Source: Lagopus muta (taxonomy: Eukaryota > Chordata > Aves > Galliformes > Phasianidae). From it: a DNA stretch of 64,000 bases. A program made the position numbers and the translations under genes. The notes below the pieces were generated by a model, which had not been told where the DNA came from, made no database searches, and saw only the letters and a list, made by a program, of their open reading frames with translations. The stretch spans positions 46,220,967-46,284,966 of the forward strand of contig NC_064437.1 of the NCBI RefSeq assembly GCF_023343835.1, given 5' to 3'. Positions within the stretch are counted from its first letter, which is position 1; each line of letters starts with the position of its first letter. Below are positions 10,861 to 24,300 of this stretch, piece after piece.

Positions 10861-13800
10861 CTGCGGCTGGTAGGCTCCAAGCAAGCCCTGCAGCACTGGT
10901 CCCACTGAACAGGAGATAGATTCTGTAAGTACAAAGAAGGATTGTGTAGGAAAAGGTAAAGTTGCCTTTAAAAGGAAGCAGGATTGAATATGCATTTATA
11001 CATGAGCTTTTTGTTTAGTTTAGGAAAGAAATATAGCTAGATTGGAAGTGGTTCACTACATAAAACTTCCTTAAAATTGTTGCGCTGGAAAATATATCCT
11101 CTCTACAGATAGTCTCAGCAGGAGAATGGGAAACAGAGAAATGGAGTCATCAGTGAAATTTCATACTAAATGACTTAATTATCCATGAGATTATTTGATA
11201 AAAACTGAAGTGCTTTGAGATTCCCAGAGGATATGCATTCTTACACATGCATACAGAGCTCAATCTGCTGGCAGTGCTGGGGAAATAGGACTAGTTATTC
11301 TTTGAATGTCCCAGGCTAGATCAATAGCGTATAAGAAGAAAGTATTCCCTTTACTAAGGAAGAATTCGGGGTATCAGTAGGGTTTCTTTGCATTTGTGTG
11401 TGTGTATCACATGTGCTCTGGTCCATACATCCCTGTCATTTGCTTTCCCGCCCTTTCTCCTCCTTTTGTAGCAGTTCCACACATTGGGCTGGAGAATCTC
11501 ACTAGCAACTTAGTCCTGGACAAGTTTGAGAGGGAGAGAATGAGAGAAAAGTAAAAGCAATACACAATCCTTCCAGATCTCTTTGAATCCTTCAAGTCTG
11601 GCTGGGCTTGCTTTGCAGACCTGTGTTTGCAGCATTCATTGATGGGGACCCTGGAATGTAGAAAATCATGCTGGAGAAGGAGGAGAAAAACAATTACATC
11701 TCTCTTGGCAAACTATCAGCTGTGGGAAAGGATGGAGAGAAAACCTTTGGAAATGTCCTGCGTTAATAAGAAAAGGGATGCAACTGGTTGTATGACATGG
11801 GAGCAGCCAACCTCAAATGATGAGGTGATGTTTTTTCTCCCTGGAAAACCTCAGAAGGGAGGTCTTAGCACAAGTCTTCATTGCAGAGTTAACTCAGACC
11901 ACCAGAATCCACTTCAACTGTGGTGAGGGAGAGCAGCCACGCTACAAAACCTGACTTGCACCATTACTTTCTCACTCATCCTATGCTGCACTACATTGCC
12001 ATCATGTCAGGAAAAAAATATCAGGTGCTTAGCAAGGTAAATCTCTGTGATTCTTCCCAAAGAAAGCAGGTCTTCTATTTTCCTAGGAAAACCATGGAGA
12101 GGAACTGAAGGACTGGTAGTGCTTCAAAAGCTTTGTCTATAATCTTTTTGTGGAGCACCGGCTGGCTGTCACTGGCTGATAGTTTTAGCCACTAGCCTTA
12201 GACAGACCAGCTTGCCCAGGCAGAAAGTATCACTGAACTCAGGTGTAGAGAGGGGTTATGTGGACCAGAGAAAAGGTGCTCAGGATAATTCTGCAGTGAA
12301 GAAATAATCTCAGAAATTCTGAATCTTACTCTAGCGTTCCTGTCTCTCATGGACTTAAAGATCAAGTGTTGTCAGGGCCTGAGCATCTAAGGAATTTCAT
12401 TTTGCCACTAGAAAAAAAAATAAGGAAAACAGAGAGAGAGGTCTAGCTTTATCACACTTGTGAGATTGCATCTGGCCTGTATCTGGGTGGTGCTTCTCCA
12501 GATTTCTAGGATACACTGATGATGGCCAAACACCGTGGACTGTTACATGACAGGATCTGAGTGGAATAACTGGATTTGGTCCATCCTTCCGATAAGTCAT
12601 GGAAAGAAGATGGAAAAGATTCAGGTCTGACTGGAGAACTGATATTGAACATCAGAGCAAGGAAAAGAATCAGGAGGCTGGGGATCCTGCATTTCACCTC
12701 TACCATTCTTGGTTCAAAGCCAGGTTTGGAAGGAAAGCTACCTATCCTATGAGGACAGAGCAGGATCCACAAAAGCAGAAGGTGCTGCAGATGAGGCCTA
12801 TAATGCTTGTGGAGTATCTCAAACAAGGCCTGTAGCTGCAAGTAATGTGAGATGTGAACTAATGCTGAGATGCATCTGCTAAGCTATAGGGAAGAAGCCT
12901 GCACAACTGCTGGCTTCAAGCAGGTCTGCTAGGGTCTGCTCATGAAACTAATGTGGCTGCCTGCTAGGTAACAGCTGAATCATATACAATTCACTTGAAC
13001 CTCTCCAAATTTCAAATTCTTCAGCTGTTAAACAAGCACAGATGTAAACAGTTGTTGGACAAGTTTTAGTTCCCACCTGCTAATATATGAGCTGCAGCGG
13101 TAGGCCATACCCCAGCATCCCCTAGTTAAGCATCTGAAAACATCTATGTGTGTTCTGATTTAAAACTGCTTATCATCCCTCCTCTCTAGCATGCTGCTAT
13201 GGCAATTATGAGGGTTTATCTTGGCTTCAGAAGTCAGTCTCTTCCCTCTGAATGTATAGGAACACTTGCCAGGAATAACCTCAAGTTCCTGTAGCAGCTG
13301 AGAGGAACTATCTCAGAAGAGACTGATGTGATGAGGAGTCACTTGTCACCAGACACAAGCACAGTGCCATCCAGGATTGTTCTCTGATTGAATTTACTCC
13401 CTTTCTGCTATAATATCCAGCACACCCTATCAGGCCCTCTTCATAGAGGATACTCATCAGTGCTCTGAAAATGGGAGTTCCACAGCAGTGCTCTGTCTGG
13501 TGGCAGATGTGACCCCAAAAGGTGAATAGATTTGGTGTCTCCGTTTTTGGAAGTACATTTTCCTTTTCTGTTTTGTCTTTTTTTTTTTTTGCAATTTACA
13601 GTCACTTTCTATTTGTTTGTGCAGAAGAATAAACTTGTGATATGCACTTTACGTGTGGCATTTTGTCACCTTTGCTTGGCACCCAGAAGGAAGTACTGTT
13701 CACCTCACATGCAGTTTAGCACTACCACAAACTTCTAAAGCCATGAGAACATAAGGAGTCCAAAAAAAGGATAGGAAGTCTCGACAACAAAAATACTTGG

Positions 13801-16800
13801 GCTTAAGTTGGCCTTAAAGCTTCTACACATTAAAAAAAAAAAGACCCTGAAAGCAAAAAGTTAAATGAGATGTAAACTTTGGTACTACAAGTTATAAAGC
13901 ACTCACTTTCTAGTAAGACTAGACTACTTATTGCCTTATGGTTGGTGTCACAGCCCGATACAAAAATCTGCTCTGCCTGTGCCTGTCCACTCTCAGCATA
14001 GCCTTTCATAATCCTGCTCTGCTCTAGCCCAGTGATCTATGTCTACAACAGAAAAAAATCCAGATAGGAATCCACAGAGGTGCCAGCTGTGAGTCTTTTC
14101 CAAATGCCTCTTCTTGTCTCAGTTATAGAACAGAGAGGAGTCAGTGTGAAATCTGGCCCTGCAAATTCCTGTTGTCCTAAGCTGTAGGGCTGTTAACAAT
14201 CCCATCCTAGCAAAAGATCAGTCCAAATCTTTACGCTGCAAGGATGGGGCACAGCACCTGGCACAACCTAAAATGTATGTAGTCATCTTTCCCAGGCTCA
14301 GCCTGCATTCCTCTACTATCCCCTGCTTGTAAATCTGGTGTTAACAACAGTTTGTCAGCTCCAGTAAGTCCAAATACAAATCTACACTGTACAACCATTC
14401 AACTTATTAACTGAAAGATCAGAATATCCGATCAGTCAGAAGACCAAGTATAATCCACTAAGGATAGCCTCCAGCTCTAACACTAACCCAGTTCATGTTA
14501 AAGTCTGTTCAATTTGGGGTCCTGAGAGTTTCATTGCCCTCAGTTTAGGTCTAGTGTTAGCAGACCTTTTTTCCTAGATGTATATCACTCACAAGTAGAA
14601 ATTCCTGAGCCCTACTGGAGATGCAGGGGTAAGCTGTAGGATCAGACTTGCAGACTGGGCTCTGGTATAGCTATCATTTTATGGATGTTTCTCAGATTAA
14701 TTGCTTGCATGGTGGTCTTGAGGTGGACCTTGTAACCATCCAGCATATTTCTGATTGATTTGTGGATGGGAAACACACAAATGAGTAAAAAAGTCTGCTG
14801 ATGCCAAACTGAGCTTCAAGTCCAACCAGAAACTCAGTTCCCAAAGAAATAAGTCTACAGATGCACAGGCTACAGATTAGGACTGCATCTTGTTTTGCTT
14901 AATAAAGCTGACATAGTAGGATTACGAGCTATTCCAGATGGTTTAACACATTGCAGGACAGTTGCTGTGTTCAGGGCTCTGATTAAATTCCCTGTTAACC
15001 TCTGTAACCTTCTCAAGTGAGAGTCATTTCTTCTCACAGCAGGTCATGTCAGAAGGAGCCAGAAAAACAGACTTTCAAATGTGGAGGGGGAGCCAGCTAT
15101 GAGTTTACTGACCCAAAGCAAAGCCAAAGGATTATTGAATGGCTACACAGAAGACTAGGGATGAAAGTGGACTACAGTGTGCTACTCAGCGTTTTGAAAG
15201 AAGAAAGTACCAAGGTGCTTAGTAGGGATACCTGCCTCCAAACAATCGTTCTAGTTGGAAGGAGAAGTGTCCAGCAAAGTGCATGCCAAGCACATATACG
15301 GAATATACAAAGAGTAAGGATATTTGCCGGCAGTACAGACCTATAGCTTTAACGGCCACTAGATGTTGCCACTGTTCTTTTCCAAATTATCTGGAGTTTT
15401 GGCATTCACCTGATGTGGTGTTAAATCTGGAGGGTGTAAAATCGTAGGAAATCCTTCCCTCCTAATCTATCCAATTTTGGCACTCACATACGACATTTCT
15501 TAGTACCACGTGCCAGAGGAGAAGACCAGCCTCATACCAGGGAGTTTTGGCAGTGGGAGGCCTGATGCAGCACAGAGGGCATTCCTGGGTTGCAGCACGT
15601 GGAGCATGCAGACAAACAGGCTGCCCAGCAAGGAACACCCCACAGTTACGCCAGCTATTCTAACACCCACTCCAGCATTGTGATCAAATCCTACATATTT
15701 CTGTCCCAGCCCTAAATCTCATCATGCATTTAGCCCACGTAGTGGCAGGAGAGAGCCTAGCATTAACTATTTGTCCTATTGTGTTGCTACAACAAAATAC
15801 TGTCAAGGCAAGTCTGCATAAAATTGGAAGAGATTAAGCATATAATACATATTTTAAACTATCAAATAAAATAACATAAAAAGACATATTTGAAAATAAA
15901 AAAACTCCTTCCTCAAAAACCAACGTGAATGTTTTTGCAACTTCTTCTAGAACAGATCAAATTACATTGAAGTCTTCTGCTTATGAATGTATTCACTGTG
16001 TTGTAGTCCTGGGCTCCAGGGAGAGAAAGGAGCAAAGCCACTCTGTATCCCTGGAAAATTAAAACAGTGAAGGTTATTTGTCAGACAAACTCTGCCTGCC
16101 AGGCTTTCACATAGTCAAAATCTGCTTGGGAGACAGCCCTGCTGAGGACTGGCTCTTACTTATGCCCATCTAGTGCTACCTAATGAGACAGATCTCATCT
16201 GCTGCTCTTGAAATGATTTCACAGACATCAACAATTAGGAGTCAGATCGTTTGAAATTAGGCACGTGGGAACTCAGCACAAAAATGAATGTTGAGTATAC
16301 TGGACAGAGAAAGCAATGCTTTGTGCAGGCTGTTCCTGAGGCCACTTAAGTAAAAGGTATTTTTGGAAAGAGGGAGGTGGCCACAGTGACACGTGGGCAG
16401 TTCCTTCTATGATTAAAAACTCCTCCCTGAAGCACTGCAATGTCCTGGAGGCAGGAAACGTACTATCCTTGCTGACCTACGTGGAAACTCCATACTCAAG
16501 CAAGGACTGAACTTGGCCCCCAAATCTCACCACAATCCAAGATGGGGAAAAGCAACAACAACAAAACAACACAAAGAAACAAACAAAAACACAAATGAAA
16601 AACAAACAAAAAGAGAAACAAAAAACACCCATGCGACTCATCAAGCAAGTCTTCTAGTGATTTAAAGCTTCGAGGCTCGAGTAGAGCCCTACACTACTTA
16701 TTATCTACATTGTTTTCATCCTATTACTGAAAGCAGAGATAACAGATTGAAATAGTATCACCAGTGGAAAAATCCATTAAGCTGCTGAACCTGGCAACAT

Positions 16801-17291
16801 GGCGGACCACAAGTGCAGTCTCTCCTAAGCCTGCCAAAGATGCTTCTAGATTACTGAACTACATATTTCTATTTCCCAGGGAAACTGCATAGAGAGAAGG
16901 AAGGAGCAGGATTTAGTTTTCAGCCTGGCAACTGAAAATGGAGACATATAGTTTTATCTGAAGACAGAGTAGGAGGTGAGAATCTCAGTTAAAGATGTGC
17001 CTTGGTGGTGAAGTGTCAGACACAAGACTGCTTTATCCAAATCGCCCTACAAATCCTGGTGCCATACTAATAGGATAAATCCTCTCTTACATTCCGTATG
17101 TGTTCAAGGCTCTGGCTCTGTTCAGTATGCTCCAGCTGCAATCTTAGGTCCCACATCTCACTGTATTTGCCTTGCCCCTAACCTCACTTGTCTCTTGCAT
17201 CTTGGGATGGGGTTAGAGGATTTTGGTCTCCTGGAGGTATAATTTGTGCACATGAAAGCACTGGAGATGACTGGAAAAATAATGCAGCAGC

Positions 17292-17298
17292 TATAAAA
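17292..17298 (+). promoter_or_regulatory. TATA-like motif, possible MYOZ1 promoter element
   Basis: TATAAAA in the context CTATAAAATGGC, with CAGCTG E-boxes about 160 bases upstream and 60 bases downstream. E-boxes and TATA elements are common in muscle promoters. The distance to the ATG exon is about 4 kb, and no matching first-exon donor was established. Weak support. Confidence 0.15.
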
Positions 17299-17421
17299 TG
17301 GCCTGAAAACAGTTGCTAGAAGCAAGTAGAGATGAGGCTGAGTAAACACTGTCTCAGCAGCTGCAAGAAGGTGCCAAATAGTGGGAGCTGCATTTCTCAG
17401 CTTTGTGTCCCATAGTATAAA

Positions 17422-17605
17422 TCACAGAATCACAGAATCACAGAATTGTAGGGGTTGGAAGGGACCTCCAGAGATCATCAAGTCCAACCCCCCTGCCAAA
17501 GCAGGTTCCCTACAGCAGGTCACACAAGTAGGCATCCAGGCAGGTCTTGAACATCTCCAGAGAAGGAGACTCCACAACCTCCCTGGGCAGCCTGTTCCAG
17601 TGGCT
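17422..17605 (-). mobile_element. CR1 fragment, antisense
   Basis: A CR1 3' end on the minus strand. It begins with three TCACAGAA-type octamers, then GGTTGGAAGGGACCTCCAGA, the CAAGTCCAACCCCC block and CCTGGGCAGCCTGTTCCAG. It resembles the younger CR1 subfamilies of galliform birds and is truncated at about 185 bases. Confidence 0.92.
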
Positions 17606-20600
17606 TGCATTCGAATCGAATCAAATCACATTCTCTAGTTGATTATTGAAAAGAAATAGGCCCCCATGGGTCATTCTGGTGTATCTGCTGTTTTCAGTGA
17701 AGAATGCAACACTTGTCTGGACAGTGGGAAGCTTATAGCAAAGCGTTACGTTTTACTCCAGATGTGAATGGAGAAGATTAAGTGCTGTGCTATAGGCACA
17801 ATGTGTAGTAAACACATAGGTGATGTGGATACAAGTGAGGGGAAAATGGGAAAATTTAGGCTAGCAGATTGCCAGATGTGCCCATAGGTCTTTACTTCCT
17901 CCTCACATATAAAGGGTACAGCCGTCTTAATGCTTTGTGCTTTTCAACACACTGATCACTTTGGGAAGTTTTATACTCATTTGGTGCATGAAGAAACAGC
18001 TGTGCAAAGAAAAAGAGAAAGTGCCCATATCCTGACAATATCAATTTTACTTGCAATTCTGCATGCTGAAGACTTTCTACTACAAACAATGCTGTGTTAC
18101 CTTTCCCCCACTAGATTCTAGGTTTATTTATTGGACAGCTTGATTCTGACCTGATGTGAAATGGAGGAGACAACCTTTTCTGTAGGATTTCTGCTTTACA
18201 TGAAATCTGAAAGGTATGTACACCTTTGGGTAACCTAGTAGGATGAGATACATTCTCTCCATCCTAGAAGGAAAACCCAAATGATTATGGGGGAGCAGGT
18301 AGAGTTGCCTCAGAAGAAGCAAGCAGGAGCTAAAAGAGAAGAGTAATTTGCACACACAGAGCTACATAATGTGCAGGCAACCAATCTTATTTCTTCCATG
18401 AATCCAGAAATGAGTCTCCTTGCAGTTTGATTCTTCTGGGTTTCCCACACACATTGCACAAGCTACTTCCTAAGTCTCTCTAAGTAGCTTTCTAGACTTT
18501 GCACTACTTCTTATTTCATGCATATGATTATTTTATTTCCATGCTTTGTGGTGCATTATTTGAATGCCTGGCATTTTAAAAGTTATATATAAGAACCTAG
18601 AGGAGGTTGAGTTTAATGATGGAGAGGGGAGGGGACAGAAGATGGATGTAAAGAAGAGCATGACCTCAGATTGTTTTTTTGAGGCCTTCCTGAGAAAAAG
18701 AATATTGAGAAACTATTACTAAAATGCAATAGAAGGAAGGGAAGAAGAGGAATGGCATATTGATTTGAACAGAAGGAGTGAGGAACGTATGGAGTGCCTG
18801 GCCTTCCTGAGTACTCAGGCAGGGACTGCAGGAGGCCCAAGGAGCAACCTTTTCCTTTCCCCTTTCCTCAGGGCTTGTGGCAGTGCTATCTGAGACTCTG
18901 CACTCTGAGCTGTCAGTTATTAATAACCTCAGGATGCCTGTGCAAACAGACTTCAAGAGTCGAATTCACAGCACTCTGCATCAGCACTTTGTGCTGGGCA
19001 GAGCTTGCCTGCACCCAGGAGGTACCCTGGGTGAGTGGGGCTGCTGGAAGAGCCTCCCCAGCAGTATCCACAGACAGGTTGGGAGGAAACGGCCCACTGC
19101 TGAGCTGTGGGGCAGGTGCATGAGCTGGTCTGAACGTGGCACTGCAAGCCTGAGGTGAGTTGACCTGGAAAAAAAATAATTTAGAGTAGAGGCTGGAGAG
19201 TGTAATGACTAGTTTGGTTTGTAGCAAAAACAATCAAATGACTGCTGCAGAGTCATGTAGGAAAAGACAGAACAATTGCTCAAGGGAGAAAAGAGTAATT
19301 GTGGCCTGACTTTGTGTATGGGATAGCAGGGAAGATGGGGACTGAGGCTCCAGCAGCATCCCATGACGGGGTAGCAGGAAGAGCAGTAGTCATGGTGCGG
19401 ATTTGGGCCCTGCCAATACTGAAGACGGCTGCCATTTTCCTATGCTAAACTCATTCCAGGTAGTAGGTTTTCTACTCCTCAGTCCTGATGGATCAGTGAG
19501 GGACAGCAGAAAGGGACAGACTGTTCCTTGGGAATTAATATACTGGAGGGGCACAGTTCCCTAATGGTGCCAACTCTTCCTGTCTTGCCCCAAGGAATCC
19601 ACATTTGGGGCATGCAGACGATTTCCCTCTGTTTTGCCAGTCTTGTGGCCCATTAGATGGGCTGTAACCTTCCAACCCCTGACTCTTGGCAGTATTGCCC
19701 CTTTCCTGTCAAATAAGACCTCCTTCTTTTATATAGCCAAGCAGATGTCTGCCTGCTCGAGGAGAATGTGCAGCGCATGCTTTATGGCTGCACCTGCTCA
19801 CATTTGCTTAGGGAATATGCCTGGGTGGGCTCTTCTACAATATGAACTACACTGGCAGCATCTCAGTAGAGAAAAGCTTGGAAATCAGAAAGGAAAACAA
19901 ATAATCTGAGAGAGTATCTGGCAGTATGATTGGAGCTGGCTTAATGGGGCTGGGCTTTCAGCTGTTGTTGCCACCTCATCACAGGAAAATCATGTTGCAA
20001 AAGGAGCAATGGTGGAATAAAACTGCAAAACACATGGAAGATAAAAATGTCTCAAGCACAACAAGGGCAGCGCGCAAGCTCCTGGAGCTACTTCTTTGCT
20101 TGCTAGTTTATATATATAACTATATTTATAGTTGTATAAATATAACTCATAGTTCAGTGTCTTCTGCTCTGAAATTTTAAGCAAGTAAAGCTGCAAGGAC
20201 AGAGATGATCAGTTACCATATTCTCTTGCTGAAGCCAATGGATCATTACTTGTTTATATTTCCACTGTACTGTATTATATGAGGATCTGTCTCCCTGTAT
20301 GCTGTTGTTTGGGCACTAACAGTGCTAAAGTGAAGGCAAGACATTAGACCTACTTATGTTATGCTGTGTTATGTGTGATAACCCCCAAGAGGGACTGAAG
20401 ATGCCTGAAGTGGAATTACTCAGATTTCTCTGAGCTTTCCCTGACTTTAAACTACTTTTATCCCATCTGGGGACAAAGATGGAAAATAGAGTACAAGACG
20501 AAATTTCCCTGTTCCTCTCCTCCCCCCCCTCCAAAATGATACATGATAAGATCAATACATAAGTATAATAAGTACAATACATAACTGACTTCAAACAACT

Positions 20601-21238
20601 TGGACAAACAAGTTTTGCTTTAATAGGTTTGCCTGTGCCTTCTTTCTCCAACCCTCCTGCAACAAATCAGAACAACGCAGGGTTTTTTGTTTGTTTGTTT
20701 TGCAAGAATTGTGGTATAGTGAGTTTCTGAATATTCTAATCATCATAAAACTGTCAGAACATCCAAATCAAACTGGCACATTATTCAAAATGCTCCCAGA
20801 TATCCCATGGACAGACTGAATATCTTTATCCAAAATCATATGTAACCTCCAAATGATAACTGCATGGTATTATAGCATGTTATGACAGAGCAATTTTTCA
20901 AACTGATGCTTTGTTACTGCAGCACAAGGTAACAGAGTACCACTGTGGCACATCTGTGTGCTGGGAGACTGCCACATTGCAACTATAATGTCTATTTTGG
21001 ATGGAAATTGCTATGTGGTGCTGTTGCAATGCTTCTGCTGTGACCTGTTGCTGTATTTTGTGTCCTAATGCAATGTCTTCAAAGAATACCATAATATTCT
21101 GCTCCTTCATGCGGATGGGACAGAATAGAACCTGTGTGTGAAATGAAGGCCATGTGTCTCTTAACTGTAGATGGCAACTAAAAGATAGGCAAAAGATACC
21201 TTTCCAGTGTTTCATTCTCCATTTCCTTGTGTATTTAG

Positions 21239-21264
21239 AGCAAAGCAGAGAACTCTTTGTGGGA
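21239..21264 (+). other. MYOZ1: MYOZ1 5' UTR segment in the start-codon exon
   Basis: The acceptor GTATTTAG (AG at 21237-21238), preceded by a pyrimidine-rich tract, opens an exon with 26 untranslated bases before the ATG. This implies an upstream non-coding exon, as in mammalian MYOZ1. Confidence 0.6.
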
Positions 21265-21340
21265 ATGCCCCTAGCAGGGACTCCTGCTCCTCTTAAAAGG
21301 AAAAAGCCCACAAAACTCATTGGGAAGCTGACACACGAAG
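21265..21340 (+). CDS. MYOZ1: MYOZ1 coding exon 1
   Basis: Encodes residues 1-25, MPLAGTPAPLKRKKPTKLIG and KLTHE, plus one base of the next codon. Start chosen because MPL-GTPAP is the known calsarcin-2 N-terminus. The donor GAAG|GTAAGA at 21341 is strong. Intron 1 is 1239 bases. The upstream open frame from 21154 is intronic read-through and not coding. Confidence 0.93.
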
Positions 21341-24300
21341 GTAAGATATGCAAAACTGCACACATGAGAATTGTTTGGATCTCAATCTGAATTTCAGCTG
21401 TCAAAATTTCACACTCTACATGACTGAAATCCTAGGGTAAGATATGCATTGAACATACCAGGAGGCAGGGCCCCAGATATTATTAAAGCTGAGCCTTTAA
21501 CCACAACACATTTTGTAACTTCCTATTAAACACTTCATTCACACAGTACCTATGTGAATAGAAAGAGAATATTATCTTTTCTGGGCATTGATGCTGCAAT
21601 GTCTGTTTATATTCCATTTTAATCTCTTTCTTAGAATCTTTGCCTCTAATTTCTTTTTCCTCTTTGCAAGAGAATTCCTTTGATTCCAGCACTCATTTAT
21701 GGAAAAAGACAATTTCTCTCAGGGGGGGTAACAGCAGAAAGAGCATAACCCAGGACACTTTTCTTTTTACAGAAAACATGAATATTGAATAGGGTGGCAT
21801 TTAACTGACATCATCTCTTTACTTTTAACAGTATGGGGAATGCTTTTGGAGGTTTGGAAAAGTAATGATTCAGTGCTGCCACTTCCTTCAGGTCCCCAAA
21901 CAGACTGTAGAAACTTCTGTGTTAGGGTATTGTATTTATTTTTCTATTTTTCCCCAATCCTGCAATGAAGTAAACAAGCAAGTAAAAATCCAATTTCCAG
22001 TTAAAGGCATTTTCTCCCAGTGTCATACAGAACTGGCTTGCTAAAAAACAGGAAATTTCTCTAGAGAACATCTATTAAAATGAGAATTGATTTATGCCAA
22101 TGTTATACCAGTTTAATGATGAAGATTTATTCTCTGTTGTGAATGAGAAACTGAGGCAGATAAGTGGTTCAATCCTTGCTTAATAAGGATAGGAAAAAAA
22201 AACATAAGTCAAGTTGCTTGGTTCCAGATGGAGGGCTCTAGCTGCATCTATGGAAGACTTTTATACTGAAAATGTTTGAATCCATAGCTTTGACAGAGAA
22301 TTGGTGGTACGAAATTACACGGAAAGCAAGTTACCTAGTAATCAGCATGTTAAGTCTTGAAGAGAAGTTCGATCACTTTGCCTTTTAAAAATTCCCCTTA
22401 AAACAAATGAACAAAAAGATACAATCACATCATTAAATCTTGCCGCGGTTTCAAGGTAATGTTTAAATGAAAGTGTCCTAAAAAAGTTAACTTACATGAG
22501 AACTTGGCTGCTTTGAAGCAATGTACAAGAGAGCTGGAGCAGAGCACTTCCTAACATGTTCCATTTGTATGTTTTGTAGTCATGCCGCAAGAGGTGACCA
22601 AGCTGAACCTGGGGAAGAAGATCAGCATCCCCAGAGATGTGATGCTGGAAGAACTTTCTCTCCTCACTAACAAAGGATCCAAGATGTTCAAATTACGTCA
22701 ACTGAGGGTGGAGAAGTTCATTTATGAGAATAACCCTGATGCCTTCACCGACAATTCTGTGGTAGGTTGGAAATTAAAATTGCAAAGCTGCTCTGTGCAT
22801 CAAGGGGGAACAGGAATGGAACGTTCACAAGCTCTGTTCTTTCTGTCTCTATGCGTATGGGCAAAGAAGTGCAGAAAAAAACCCAAACAAATTAGAGGAA
22901 CACATATGTTTTTTGTTTCACAGACTCACAGAATCATAGAATGACCAGGGTTGGAAGGAACCTTAAGGATCATGAATCTCCAACCCCCCCGCCACAGGCA
23001 GGGCCACCAACCTCCCCATTTAATACTTGACTAAGCTGCCCAGGGCCCCATCCAGTCTTGCCTTGAACACCTCCAGGGAGGGGGCATCCACAGCCTCTCT
23101 GGGCAACCTGTTCCAGAACCTCACCACTCTCTCTGTAAAGAATTTCCCCCTGACCCCTGATTATCCAACCTAAATCTTCCCTCCCTCAACTTAAAACCAT
23201 TTCCCCTTGTTCTGCAGTTATCAACCCTTTCAAAGAGTTGATTCCCCTCCTGTTTGTTTCTTTTGGCAGCAGCTTTAGTTTCCTTCTGTGAATAGTTTGG
23301 TATCATGCAAACAACAGCATGGGAAAACATAGTACTGAGTGATGAGGGAGGACTGCATGTTTATCAGGCATTCAGAACTGCACAGGGCGCTGTACCCATC
23401 CCCTTTTCTCTTTGCAAGACAGAAGCAATCCAGTCAAGTCTGACTTCAGCAGCAGTGGGTGAGGTTCTATGTTTAGCCTTGGATACAATTTTATTCCTCC
23501 AACTGGGCACAGTCCCCTTCTTGTTTCTGCACAAAATTCCATAAATGAAAATTCAGATAGAAATTTCCAAGATGACACTGCAATTTATTCACTTTATTTG
23601 CTGGAAGCTATGGCTGGCTTTTTTCTAGTGCATCTTCCTATTAGACACAATGCCTTTTTTCCTCTTTCCCATGAATTAGTTCTTTCATTTAATCTTTCTT
23701 CAGTTACTTGCCTGAAGTAAAGTCTTCTGAAGATATTGGAACTCTTACTAAAGGAAACTCTCCTTTTATATAATGTTAGGAATTCAGTAAAACAACATTT
23801 GGATGCAGCATCTCATCTTCTGATGCTCTTTAAGCTTTATTTGGTGGTACAATTTTGTCCCTTTGTGGCATCTGTTTTCCAGTCTTGGAAAACTTGAGCA
23901 AAAGATGAAAGTCAAGCTGAAGAAAATGTTCTGCCAAAAAAAAAAAAAAAAAAGCTATTCTTCTATTCTTTAGCTCTCTGATATTTTCAAAAGTAAATCT
24001 TTGTATTCGACTCCCAAAATTGACAATTTGGGAAGCAGGATGTGGAAAGATGTCTGAAAAGAAACATTAAAATTGTAGCAGTGGGTTGGATTATATATCA
24101 GGGATGACAGATCAGAGATACAGCAAAAACGTATCATGTTGCTGAACTGTGGCAGTTTCTTCATCTCTTGGTGCCTTAAGGCAGCTCAATCAGCTCTCTT
24201 AGAAAAGATGTGAGAATGAAGAGTGTGTTGAACTCTAGACTTTGCAGATGGAAATCCTAGAGAAATGCAAGTTGATGTTATAAATACTCAGCAATCCCAG

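Larger units (their letters stand above)
10861..21238. other. SYNPO2L-MYOZ1 spacer, including the expected MYOZ1 5' non-coding region
   Basis: No recognised coding sequence in about 10 kb. It holds one CR1 fragment (17422-17605), an A/CAAA-rich tract (about 16551-16625) and TATA-like motifs at 17292 (TATAAAA) and about 18587 (TATATAAG). MYOZ1's ATG-containing exon is preceded by a splice acceptor at 21238, so a non-coding first exon and the promoter should lie in this stretch; I could not place them with confidence. The segment 18872-19030 has exon-like boundaries (see findings). Confidence 0.5.

Noticed and set aside
11627..11926. 99-codon frame downstream of SYNPO2L as an alternative 3' exon
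   Set aside because: No similarity to the alternative C-termini of the SYNPO2 family, no convincing acceptor, and ordinary composition.
15017..15346. 109-codon frame in the spacer
   Set aside because: No recognised domain or exon-like boundaries; length is within chance for a 64 kb window.
23121..23330. Open frames over the CR1 copy in MYOZ1 intron 2
   Set aside because: CR1 3' UTR-region sequence, non-coding in the parent element.
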